This document shows positions 44,125 through 52,183 of a DNA stretch of 53,006 bases, in pieces (within the stretch, counting starts at the first letter, position 1; each line of letters begins with the position of its first letter). The notes under the pieces were generated by a model that was given only the letters and a program-made list of their open reading frames with translations, searched no databases and was not told the DNA's origin. The DNA is taken from the NCBI GenBank assembly GCA_029248265.1, contig JAQWJQ010000217.1:1-53006 (forward strand). The letters run 5' to 3'. The translations under genes were made by a program, and so were the position numbers. The DNA is from Planctomycetota bacterium (GTDB lineage Bacteria; Planctomycetota; UBA1135; GCA-002686595).

Positions 44125-45218
44125 CCGGCGAGCTCCGCCTTCAGGGCCGCGTAGGCCGGGGCGATGTGCTCGTCGATGATCCGGTGCCGCTCGGCGTACG
44201 GGAAGAACGCGGCGTTCATGGCGTTGACCGTGACCCGCTCGAGGTCGTCGAGGGTGCAGCCGAACTGCTCGACCGCCACCCGGAACTCGTCGGTCATGGT
44301 GGTGTGGCTCATCAAGCGGTTGTCCGTGTTCAGGGTCACCCGGTAGCCCTCGCGCAGGAGGTAGGGGAACGGGTGCTCATCGATCGCCTTCACTGCTCCG
44401 GTGTGCAGGTTGCTCTGCAGGCAGCACTCGATGGGGATGCGGTGGTCAAGCACGTAGGTGGCGAGGCTGCCGACCTTGATCACCTTGCCGTCGTAGATCG
44501 CGATGTCGTCGATCAGGTGGGTGCCGTGCCCGATTCGGTGGGCGCCACAGAACTGGAGCGCCTGCCAGATGCTCTCGGGGCCGAAGCTCTCGCCGGCGTG
44601 GATGGTCAGGGAGCCGTTGCGCCGCTTGATCAGCTGGAAGGCTTCGATGTGGTGCTTGGGGGGGTGCCCCGCCTCCTCTCCGGCCAGGTCGAACCCGCAG
44701 CAGCCCCGGCCGAACCAGGACACGGCCAGCTCGGCCAGCTTGAACGACAGCTCCGCGGACTGGTTCCTCATGGCGCAGACAATGAGCCCGGACTCCACTC
44801 CGAAGTCTCTTTGCCCGCGCTTGAGGCCACCGATCACGGCACCCATGACCGCGTCCAGTCCGAGGCCCCCGACGGTGTGGAAGTGCGGCGCGAAGCGGAC
44901 CTCCAGGTAGACGCAGTTCTCCGCCGCGCTGTCCTCCACGAGCTCATAGGCCGCGCGTTCCAGCGCGTTGGCGGTCTGGAGGACCGAGATGGTGTGCTGG
45001 AAGCCCTCGAGATACTGCGGGAGGGACCCTCGGTCCGCGCCCTCGAAGAACCACTGGCCGAGGCGGACGGGGTCGGCCTCGGGGAGCCCCTCGTAGCCGC
45101 ACTCTGCAGCAAGGTCGAGGACGGTTGCGGGGCGGAGGCTGCCGTCGAGGTGCTCGTGGAGCAGGACCTTGGGGGCCTTGCGGAGGATGTGATCGGTCAG
45201 GGGCTCGGTCGAAGTCAT
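44121..45218 (-). CDS. add: Adenosine deaminase
   Basis: This 365-aa enzyme deaminates adenosine to inosine. The N-terminal zinc ligands are in LLHEHLDGSLRP, the substrate region in LEVRFAPHFHT, the catalytic Glu in HAGES, the next His in RIGHGTHL, and the metal-binding Asp in LNTDNRLMS (Asn replaces the usual Asp of the TDDP motif region). These changes put it closer to the adenosine-deaminase-like type than to E. coli Add, so the substrate could be a modified adenosine or adenine. ATG 45218 has TACACT 6 nt upstream; the frame to 45386 is rejected. Confidence 0.88.
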   Translation of the reverse strand: MTSTEPLTDHILRKAPKVLLHEHLDGSLRPATVLDLAAECGYEGLPEADPVRLGQWFFEGADRGSLPQYLEGFQHTISVLQTANALERAAYELVEDSAAENCVYLEVRFAPHFHTVGGLGLDAVMGAVIGGLKRGQRDFGVESGLIVCAMRNQSAELSFKLAELAVSWFGRGCCGFDLAGEEAGHPPKHHIEAFQLIKRRNGSLTIHAGESFGPESIWQALQFCGAHRIGHGTHLIDDIAIYDGKVIKVGSLATYVLDHRIPIECCLQSNLHTGAVKAIDEHPFPYLLREGYRVTLNTDNRLMSHTTMTDEFRVAVEQFGCTLDDLERVTVNAMNAAFFPYAERHRIIDEHIAPAYAALKAELAG

Positions 45219-45224
45219 GCCCTG

Positions 45225-45230
45225 AGTGTA
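45225..45230 (-). promoter_or_regulatory. Putative -10 box (TACACT) for a leaderless adenosine deaminase mRNA
   Basis: On the minus strand TACACT is followed by CAGGGC and ATG. The plus-strand TATCCT at 45265-45270 is a candidate -10 for the divergent gltX. Confidence 0.45.
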
Positions 45231-45306
45231 GGCCCGGGTCCTGTCGAGTTCGCCCCACCGGTCGTATCCTCTTTGGCTCCTTTCTAGCTTCCACCCCCGC
45301 GCCGCC

Positions 45307-46779
45307 GTGACCGATCTCAGAGTTCGTATCGCCCCCAGCCCCACGGGCACCGTCCACCTCGGGCTCTGCCGGACCGCGCTCTTCAACTGGGCCTATGCCC
45401 GAGGCCGTGGTGGCGCGTTCATCTTGCGCGTGGAGGACACGGACCGCACCCGCAGCACAGCCGAGAGCGAGGAGAAGATCCTGGAGGGACTCCGGTGGCT
45501 CGGGATCGACTGGGACGAGGGCCCGGGGGTCGGCGGCCCTCATGAGCCGTACCGGCAGTCCGAGCGGAGCGACGCGCACGCGCTGGTCGCGGCGGAGGTG
45601 CTGGCGTCCGGCCACGCCTACCGCTGCTTCTGCACGCCCGAGCGACTCGACGAGCTGCGCGCAGCCCAGGAGGCGAAGAAGGAGACGCCGCGCTACGACC
45701 AGCACTGCCGTGATCTCGACCCCGGGGAGTCAGACCGCCGGGCGGCCGCCGGTGAGGCGCACGTGCTCAGGTTCCGTGTTCCGGAGGGTGAGACACTCGT
45801 CAGGGACCTGGTCCGCGGTGATGTACGTTTCGACCACGGCGAGATCGACGACTGGATCATGGTCCGCCGGACCGGCGCGCCGACCTACAACTTCGTCGTG
45901 GTCTGCGACGACATTGACATGCGGATCAGCCACGTCTTTCGAGGCGAGGAGCACCTGGTCAACACTCCGAAGCAGGTCCTCTTGTACGGCGCTCTCGGGC
46001 GCGAGGCCCCGGCCTTTGGCCACCTGCCGCTCATGCTGGGGACCGACCGCAAGAAGCTCTCAAAACGGACCGGTGATACCGCGCTGGGCGACTACATCGC
46101 CAAGGGGTATCCGCGGGAGGCCATCGTGAACTTCCTCTGTCTCCAGGGGTGGGCGCTGGACGGAGAGACAGAGGTCTTTGACACGGAGACCTTCGTGAAG
46201 AGCTTCGACATCACGGATGTGCAGAAGGCTGGCGCCGTGTTTGACCCGAAGAAGTTCCTCTGGCTGAGCGGCGATACGATCCGTCGAATGCCCATCGGCG
46301 AGCTGCTGACGGCGGTGACGCCTTATCTCGAGGCGGCAGGGATGGTGAACCCCTCAGGCATCGCTGCACAGCGCCCGTGGTTCGAGCAGCTCATGGAGGG
46401 GGAGCAGGAGCGGATCGAGCTCTTCAGCGAGCTCCCCGGCCGCGTGCGCCCGTTCTTCGAGGCGGACGACGCGGTCACGTACGAGGAGGCGGCGGAGAAG
46501 AACGCGCGCAAGCACGAGGCTCGCGCTGAGCACCTCTCGGCGTTCCTGGAGTGGCTCGAGGAGCGCTCGGAGGCGGGCGAATTCGAGACGTCCGAGCTCT
46601 CCGCGGGGATGAAGGCCTGGGTCAAGGAGCGGGGGCTGAAGTTCCCCGCGTTGTTCCAGCCCCTGCGGTGCGCCCTGACGGGGATGCCCGGCGGCCGGGA
46701 CCTCGGAGATTGCATCACGCTCCTCGGCCTGGAGCGGTGCCGGACACGGATCCAGGCTGCCGTGTCGCGACTGATCTGA
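45307..46779 (+). CDS. gltX: Glutamyl-tRNA synthetase
   Basis: This 490-aa class I enzyme charges tRNA-Glu. The HIGH-type signature is RIAPSPTGTVHLG and the KMSKS-type loop is KKLSKRTGD. EDTDRTRS and the YDQHCRD region complete the catalytic and zinc-like subdomains, although the zinc cysteines are reduced to a CFC motif. The C-terminal anticodon-binding part ends as in bacterial discriminating GluRS. The start is GTG and no Shine-Dalgarno is visible; a TATCCT box is 36 nt upstream. Confidence 0.97.
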   Translation: MTDLRVRIAPSPTGTVHLGLCRTALFNWAYARGRGGAFILRVEDTDRTRSTAESEEKILEGLRWLGIDWDEGPGVGGPHEPYRQSERSDAHALVAAEVLASGHAYRCFCTPERLDELRAAQEAKKETPRYDQHCRDLDPGESDRRAAAGEAHVLRFRVPEGETLVRDLVRGDVRFDHGEIDDWIMVRRTGAPTYNFVVVCDDIDMRISHVFRGEEHLVNTPKQVLLYGALGREAPAFGHLPLMLGTDRKKLSKRTGDTALGDYIAKGYPREAIVNFLCLQGWALDGETEVFDTETFVKSFDITDVQKAGAVFDPKKFLWLSGDTIRRMPIGELLTAVTPYLEAAGMVNPSGIAAQRPWFEQLMEGEQERIELFSELPGRVRPFFEADDAVTYEEAAEKNARKHEARAEHLSAFLEWLEERSEAGEFETSELSAGMKAWVKERGLKFPALFQPLRCALTGMPGGRDLGDCITLLGLERCRTRIQAAVSRLI

Positions 46780-46861
46780 GGGTCGGGGCCGCTGAGGTGA
46801 TCCGGGGGTCAAGGTCCGGCCGCCTCCGGCCGATGACCCATGTGCCGCGGCTGCGGCCCCC

Positions 46862-47560
46862 ATGACCTCCCGGAAGCAGACTGACCTCGACACGCGCCGC
46901 GCTGCGATGGTGGAGGACCTGGAGGGGAAGATCGCGGGGTCCCGGGCGGGGGGCGGCCCTAGCCCGAAGGAGCGCGGACCCAGGCTCTCGCGGATCAGGC
47001 TCCGGACCCTGGTCCTGCCGGCCCTTGCGGTGTTCTTGATGGTGCGCTTCAGCGGCGACGCCGCGGTGCCCGTCTTCGTCGAGGCCGCGTTCACGCCTGG
47101 GTCTGGTTCAGCCTTCGCCGGCGTGATCGAGGTGGCCCCGCCTGCGGACTCGTCGGGTGACGCCGTCACCTCCCGGCAGAGCCTTACGATGCCGAGTACC
47201 GCTGAAGCGAACCCGGCTCAGTCCATCCCCGTGGAGCCGGGTGATGTGGTGGGGACGACGACGGGCTCGCCTGGAACGCTCACCATCGGAAAGGGAAGCC
47301 TCGAACTCCGCGCTGGGTCCCGGGCGCTCCTTGAGAGCGTCCTGCCGCCGCGGGTGCGACTGCTCAGCGGAACGGCGGTCGCGCGTGGCTCGATCCTGGT
47401 GGTCACAGCGAACGGGATCCTCGATCAGGCCGCTGGTGAGACGACGCTCGAGGTTGGCCCCGGAGGACTCCGCGCAGAGCTGCGTGCGGGCACGGCGTCG
47501 CTGGCGACCCCGGATGGCGATGTGTCGCTGGCTCCCGGTGAAGAACGGCTCGTCCGTTGA
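46862..47560 (+). CDS. Membrane-anchored FecR-like protein
   Basis: This 232-aa protein has a charged 45-residue N-terminus, one membrane segment (about 48-62) and an outer part. The last 110 residues have a beta-repeat pattern with GDVVGTTTGSPGTLTIGKGSLELRAGSR and VSLAPGEERLV. This resembles the FecR core, in which a step of charged and hydrophobic residues repeats. No sigma factor is beside it. The function is unknown. Confidence 0.65.
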   Translation: MTSRKQTDLDTRRAAMVEDLEGKIAGSRAGGGPSPKERGPRLSRIRLRTLVLPALAVFLMVRFSGDAAVPVFVEAAFTPGSGSAFAGVIEVAPPADSSGDAVTSRQSLTMPSTAEANPAQSIPVEPGDVVGTTTGSPGTLTIGKGSLELRAGSRALLESVLPPRVRLLSGTAVARGSILVVTANGILDQAAGETTLEVGPGGLRAELRAGTASLATPDGDVSLAPGEERLVR

Positions 47561-47591
47561 CGCCGGGGGGGAGCCAGGGGAGCATCAGCGC

Positions 47592-48464
47592 GTGATCGCT
47601 CCGCGCCGCTTTAGTCGACTCCGCATCGCCGCCTTCGCCGTGATCGAGCGGCTTGCCGTCTTGCTCGGTGGGCGGGCGCTGAACCGCTGGCGCAACCTCT
47701 CCCGCGGGCGGCTCCGTCTGCGCGAGGAGTGGGTGGAGGTGCCGGGCCTGCCCGCGGCGCTCGAGGGCTTCTGCGTGGTCCACCTGTCCGACCTCCACGC
47801 CGGACCCTTCCTCGGGGCGGGGGACCTCTCCGAGGTTCGCCGCCTCGTCGGCGAGCTGGCCCCCGACGTGGTCTGCTGGACCGGGGACTTCGTCGTCCAT
47901 GGCATCCATAACGTGGCGCCAATGCACGAGGAGCTCTCTGGGCTGGTTGGAGCGCGTGGGACCTTCGCGGTCTTTGGTAACCATGACTACCTACACCGTG
48001 AGGAATGGCGCCTCGTCGAGGCCATGGAGCCGGCGGGTTGGCGCTTCCTTCGGAACACGGGCGCCGTCGTGGAGGTGGGCGCCGCGCGCGTCGGGTTCTG
48101 CGGCATCGAGGACCCGGAGGAGGGCAAGGTGGTCGACGTCGAGGGGGCCATCGGGGCGCTCCGCTCGAGGGGGGGCCTCCCCGACCTGATCGTTGCCCTG
48201 TCGCACGGCCCACAGGCGGCGCCAGAGTTTGCGGCTCGGGGTGCCCACCTGGTGCTGTCCGGGCACTCCCACGGGACGCAGGTGGACCTCCCTTTCCTCC
48301 GGGATCTCGGACCGTCGCACCCGGGCATGCGGGTGAACCTGGGGGCGGCGACCCTCCTGGTGAGTCGCGGCCTCGGCGTGATCGGGGCACCGATCAGGGT
48401 CGGGGCCCCCGCGGAGGTCGTGGCGGTACGCTTCCGTCCGGCGCGCGCGCCCGGAGGGCGCTAG
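47592..48464 (+). CDS. YkuE-like calcineurin metallophosphoesterase
   Basis: This 290-aa phosphoesterase has all five metal motifs: LSDLHAGP, TGDFVVH, GNHDYL, LSHGP and SGHSHGTQ. The N-terminal 45 residues hold a basic amphipathic segment that may associate with the membrane. The substrate may be a phospholipid or UDP-sugar by family analogy only. GTG 47592 follows CAGGGGAG by about ten nt; the frame open to 47157 is rejected because it lies inside the FecR-like gene. Confidence 0.88.
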   Translation: MIAPRRFSRLRIAAFAVIERLAVLLGGRALNRWRNLSRGRLRLREEWVEVPGLPAALEGFCVVHLSDLHAGPFLGAGDLSEVRRLVGELAPDVVCWTGDFVVHGIHNVAPMHEELSGLVGARGTFAVFGNHDYLHREEWRLVEAMEPAGWRFLRNTGAVVEVGAARVGFCGIEDPEEGKVVDVEGAIGALRSRGGLPDLIVALSHGPQAAPEFAARGAHLVLSGHSHGTQVDLPFLRDLGPSHPGMRVNLGAATLLVSRGLGVIGAPIRVGAPAEVVAVRFRPARAPGGR

Positions 48465-48467
48465 AGT
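48462..48467 (+). promoter_or_regulatory. Putative -10 box (TAGAGT) overlapping a stop codon
   Basis: TAGAGT includes the TAG stop of the phosphoesterase gene (48462-48464) and ends 6 nt before GTG 48474 of the propeller gene. Confidence 0.4.
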
Positions 48468-48473
48468 CTCGCC

Positions 48474-49352
48474 GTGCAAGGAAGCCTCAGACTCCACGCC
48501 GGCGTGCTCTTCGTCGGCCGCCACGCGCTCACCGCCGAGGTCCGCTCCTACGATCTCGACGGTCGGCCCCTCCAGACCAGCTTCACCTTTCGGGACGGGG
48601 AGGTCGGCCGCTCCACCGCGGAGGGCATCGACGTGGACGAGGACCGGCGGCTCTGGATCGCGGACGGAGCGGCGGGCAAGGTCCGCTGCTTCACGTTGTT
48701 CGGCGTCGAGGTTGCGTCGGTCGGCGCGGAGGGGGGGCCGGGCGACACACGCGGAGCGCTTGGACACCCCGTCGACCTGCGCGTCGTCGGGTCCGACGAG
48801 GAACTGGCGCTGCTGGTGGCCTCCGGCGGAGACCGGCGTCACGCTCTCCAGGTGCTGGTGCCCGCCGGCGGTAAGGGGCGCTCGATCGCGCCCCTGGGTG
48901 ACCCTGAGGCTCGGTTCCGCCGGATCCGAGGGATCGACTGGCGCGACGGAGAGCTGGCGGTGGCGGAGGCCGGGGCGCGTCGAGTTCAGGTCTTCGAGGG
49001 AGACCTGACCGGTCGTCTCGTCTTCCGCTTTGCGTTCCACGTCCCCGAGGAGTTGGGAGAGCCCGAGGCGGTGGCGTTGGCGGGGGACGGGAGGATCCTC
49101 GTCGCGACCTGCGGAGAGCGGTCCGGCCTCCACCTCTTCGACGCCGCGGGGCGCCCTGTCCGACAGGTGGCCGGAGACGAGCGCGAGGGTTCGGAGGGAG
49201 GCGTCGACCAGCCCAGCGCCCTGGCGCTCGACCTCGCGGGCTCTGATCGTCGGTCACGTGTGTACGTGCTCGATCAAGAGGAGGAGCGGGTCCAGGTGAT
49301 CTCGCTCGACGGTCGGAGCTTCGGTTCGATTCTCGGCCTCGGGAGGGGCTGA
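48474..49352 (+). CDS. NHL-repeat beta-propeller protein
   Basis: This 292-aa protein consists of repeats such as GIDVDEDRRLWIADGAAGKVRCF, PVDLRVVGSDEELALLVASGG, GIDWRDGELAVAEAGARRVQVFE and ALALDLAGSDRRSRVYVLDQEEERVQVIS, the pattern of NHL blades. There is no signal peptide, so it is probably cytoplasmic. NHL propellers bind proteins or RNA; no specific partner is suggested. The start is GTG. Confidence 0.8.
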   Translation: MQGSLRLHAGVLFVGRHALTAEVRSYDLDGRPLQTSFTFRDGEVGRSTAEGIDVDEDRRLWIADGAAGKVRCFTLFGVEVASVGAEGGPGDTRGALGHPVDLRVVGSDEELALLVASGGDRRHALQVLVPAGGKGRSIAPLGDPEARFRRIRGIDWRDGELAVAEAGARRVQVFEGDLTGRLVFRFAFHVPEELGEPEAVALAGDGRILVATCGERSGLHLFDAAGRPVRQVAGDEREGSEGGVDQPSALALDLAGSDRRSRVYVLDQEEERVQVISLDGRSFGSILGLGRG

Positions 49353-49375
49353 ACCACGAGCCCCCGCCGAGCGGC

Positions 49376-49403
49376 CTATACTCAATTGAGTCCGGAGGCC
49401 TCC
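49376..49403 (+). promoter_or_regulatory. Promoter/operator region of the 841-aa protein gene
   Basis: TATACT (49376-49381) runs into the palindrome CTCAATTGAG (49381-49390), followed by GGAGGCCTCC (49394-49403), also palindromic. The GGAGG is too far from ATG 49423 to be a normal ribosome-binding site. Confidence 0.45.
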
Positions 49404-49422
49404 CGATGGACGCCGGCACCCC

Positions 49423-51948
49423 ATGGCTTCATCATCGACCTCTCTCGCGCGCTCGGCGCTGACCGCGATAGCTGCTCTTTGCTGCCTGGGGCTGGCCGCG
49501 TTGGCGTTCCTCACGAATCCGGCGGTCGAGCCTGCGGAGGTCATCAGCGAGACCTCCGGTGGTGTCTCCAACGCGCTGCCGCGGCTCGCGCCCATCGCCG
49601 AGGGCGGCGCACAGGCCACAGGCTCGCTCGACGCCTCGGCTCGGTCCACGGCGACCCGGCTCGCGATCACCGCGGGGCCAGCAGACGTGGGCAGCGGCGC
49701 AGCGACTGACCCCGAGCGAGTGGTGCGGCTCCGTGTCGTCGCGGCCGAGACGGGCTCGGCGCTCAAGGACGTCGAACTCGTGAAGCTCTGGGACCGAGAG
49801 GTGCGGCTGGGTGCGGGCGTCGAGTTCGCCCCTGCGGAGGAGGGGACGTTCGAGCTGCGTTGGCGCGGAGGCGCTCGAGTGGATGCTGTGCTGGGGGCGG
49901 CTGGCTACGACGAGGTGACCCTCGTCGAGCTGGTCGACGACCCTGACCGTGTGGTTGACGTCAAACTCCAGCGCGGGGCCACGTTGAGCCTGGATGCGGA
50001 GGGATTTGATGCGGATGTGCTCGGGCTGCTCATCGTCTTCCGCGGCACGACTGCGGACGGCCGCGCCATGCTCCGAGAGGAGTGGCGCCTCGGAACAGAG
50101 AAGGTCGTCCACGTGCCCTCCGGGCCCCTCAGCGTGCTGCTCGTCGTCGCGGGTGAGCAGCCACTCTCCAGGCTGGGCTTGCACGCGGCTCCCGGAGAGA
50201 CGCTGCGGCTGAGCTTCACCGCCCACCGCGGGGAGCTCCTGCGCGGGCGTGTTGTCGAGAAGGCCACCCGTCAGCCGCTTGCTGGAGTTGCGGTCAAGGC
50301 GCGTCCAAGGCTGTCGGGAGTCGGGAAGCAGGCGGGGCGGCTCCCGTATCCCCCGGTCATGACCGGTGAGGATGGCCGGTTCGAGATCGACGGATTGCCG
50401 CTCGGCCCGCTGGAGCTGTCGCTGGAGCCAAGCTTCGGGCCGCCGGTGCTCCGCACGGTCAAGGTGACGGAGGGGGAGGCCGCCCGCACCCGAGACCTCG
50501 CCATCGGAGGGGCGGCGACGATCTCCGGGATGGTCCACTGTGGCGAAGGGGTCGACCCGCGGGACCTCACGGTCCTGATCATCGCGCCGGGCGAGCTCAC
50601 CCGGCTCAAACCCAGCCTTGGTGGGGGCGGAGCGGCGCTCGCTGATAAGGCCAGCCGCCAACGCGGCGCGGTCGCTCTGGTCGCCGAGGATGGCGCGTTC
50701 TCCTGCCGCACCGCGCCTTCTGGTCGGCCGATCGGCGTCCTCGCGCAGTCCGGAAACGCGATCGGCTACGTCCGCATCGAGGGGACGCTGGTGCCCGGTG
50801 GAGAGCGGCAGGGCGTGGTCGTCCATCTCGAGCGCCCTGAGCCGGCGGCCTTCCGGATCGTGAATGATCTCGGTGAGCCGGTCTGCGCCATCGACGCGCA
50901 GCTCCGCTTCCTCCTTTCCAGGGCACCCGGAGCAGGGGGTGGAGCGGCGTGGTCCTCCAAGGAGGCGTACGAGGACACAGCGGGGAGATTTGAGGTCCCG
51001 GTCTCAGCCGACGCGGTGCGCCGGATCCGTGTCTCGTCGCCGGGGCACCTGTCGATTGACACTTCATGGCCGGTCGTCGGCGGGTTCCCGGCGATCGAGC
51101 CGACGTTTCAGATGATCGCGAGCGCGCCGATCGAGGTGCTCGTCCACGACGAGGAGGGCTTCGCGGTGAAGGGCGCGCGCGTCAGTGCGTGGCCGGCCAG
51201 GCAGTCGATGGCGGAGGCCAAGGCGGGCGGCATGCTCCGGAGCGTCCGGTGCAGTCGTCGTGGGCGAGGGGCCCTCGAGTTGGACCGCGCGGTGCAGGAA
51301 TGGGCCGTGCGAGCGGACGCGTCCTGGTATCGCGCAAGCGCCACGCAGTCGGTCCTGAAGGGAGGCGCTGACGAGCTCCGGTTCACTCTGGAGAAGGAGC
51401 CGCGGCCGGCTCCGGGCACGATCGTCGGGCGCTTGATTCGGCAGGGCGATGGGGCCCCGGTTCCCGGTCTCAGCTTCAAGGGACTGCGGGGCGGTGTTGC
51501 GATCATGGACGGTGTCGACTTCGAGCTCAGGGGGGTGCTCCCCGGGCGGGTTCAGATCGTCGCAGAGGCGCCGGGCTACGAGAGCGTCAGGCTCCCCGTC
51601 GACGCGCTCCAGCCCGGCCAGAAGCTAGCGCTCGATGAACTCTCGACCAGGGTCACGGCGCGGGTGCGGGTCGAGGTCAGGGATCGGTCAGGGAACCGGG
51701 TCCGTCAGGCCCTCGTCCGCCTCGTTCGTCTGGCGCCGGGGCGGGGAGGCCGGACTGACGTTCCGAAGCAGCTCGGCTTCCCCTCGGTTGGCGATAAAGA
51801 GGGCGGCTTTGATCGGGCAGGGGTCCCACGTGGCAAATGGCTGCTGGCGGTGAACCGCTCCGGGTACGCGCGGTATCGCGAGGTCGTGGTCATCAAGGCG
51901 CCGACGAGTCAGTTGACCGTCACGCTCACGGCGGCGAAAGGGCGCTGA
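49423..51948 (+). CDS. Large exported protein with carboxypeptidase-regulatory-like domains
   Basis: This 841-aa protein begins with a signal or membrane segment (about 8-31). The rest contains several beta-sandwich units of the CarboxypepD_reg-like type. The clearest are KATRQPLAGVAVKARPRL and IDGLPLGPLELSLEPS near 285-345, and GRLIRQGDGAPVPG with ELRGVLPGRVQIVAEAPGY near 670-720. No catalytic peptidase is attached. Such domains usually serve as structural or adhesive modules in Planctomycetota and Bacteroidota. TATACT at 49376-49381 is a good -10 box 41 nt upstream. Confidence 0.8.
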   Translation: MASSSTSLARSALTAIAALCCLGLAALAFLTNPAVEPAEVISETSGGVSNALPRLAPIAEGGAQATGSLDASARSTATRLAITAGPADVGSGAATDPERVVRLRVVAAETGSALKDVELVKLWDREVRLGAGVEFAPAEEGTFELRWRGGARVDAVLGAAGYDEVTLVELVDDPDRVVDVKLQRGATLSLDAEGFDADVLGLLIVFRGTTADGRAMLREEWRLGTEKVVHVPSGPLSVLLVVAGEQPLSRLGLHAAPGETLRLSFTAHRGELLRGRVVEKATRQPLAGVAVKARPRLSGVGKQAGRLPYPPVMTGEDGRFEIDGLPLGPLELSLEPSFGPPVLRTVKVTEGEAARTRDLAIGGAATISGMVHCGEGVDPRDLTVLIIAPGELTRLKPSLGGGGAALADKASRQRGAVALVAEDGAFSCRTAPSGRPIGVLAQSGNAIGYVRIEGTLVPGGERQGVVVHLERPEPAAFRIVNDLGEPVCAIDAQLRFLLSRAPGAGGGAAWSSKEAYEDTAGRFEVPVSADAVRRIRVSSPGHLSIDTSWPVVGGFPAIEPTFQMIASAPIEVLVHDEEGFAVKGARVSAWPARQSMAEAKAGGMLRSVRCSRRGRGALELDRAVQEWAVRADASWYRASATQSVLKGGADELRFTLEKEPRPAPGTIVGRLIRQGDGAPVPGLSFKGLRGGVAIMDGVDFELRGVLPGRVQIVAEAPGYESVRLPVDALQPGQKLALDELSTRVTARVRVEVRDRSGNRVRQALVRLVRLAPGRGGRTDVPKQLGFPSVGDKEGGFDRAGVPRGKWLLAVNRSGYARYREVVVIKAPTSQLTVTLTAAKGR

Positions 51949-52183
51949 CGGGGGCCCCGAGGTCGCTGCGTAGCCCACGCTCGTACGCTGCGTGGGGCGC
52001 GGTTCGGTGTCGCGGGCGCCGCATGTCTAGATTGGGGACGAGAAGTTTGGAAATGCGAGGTCGCAGGGGAGGGAGGCCGTTTCCTCACGGCTCCCTCATC
52101 TAAGATGCGGAGCCACGGCGACACCGGCCCGCGGCCTCAACGCGCTGCCGGGACCGGCAGCGCCTCAGGACACCCTCCTCAGC
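51949..52183. other. Intergenic and leader region before the final gene
   Basis: This 235-bp region holds TAAGAT at 52100-52105 (possible -10) and a strong hairpin at 52142-52163 (9-bp stem GCGCTGCCG/CGGCAGCGC with a 4-nt loop). It also holds an imperfect GGGAG/CTCCC stem near 52068-52094 that might end transcription from the upstream gene. Confidence 0.45.
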
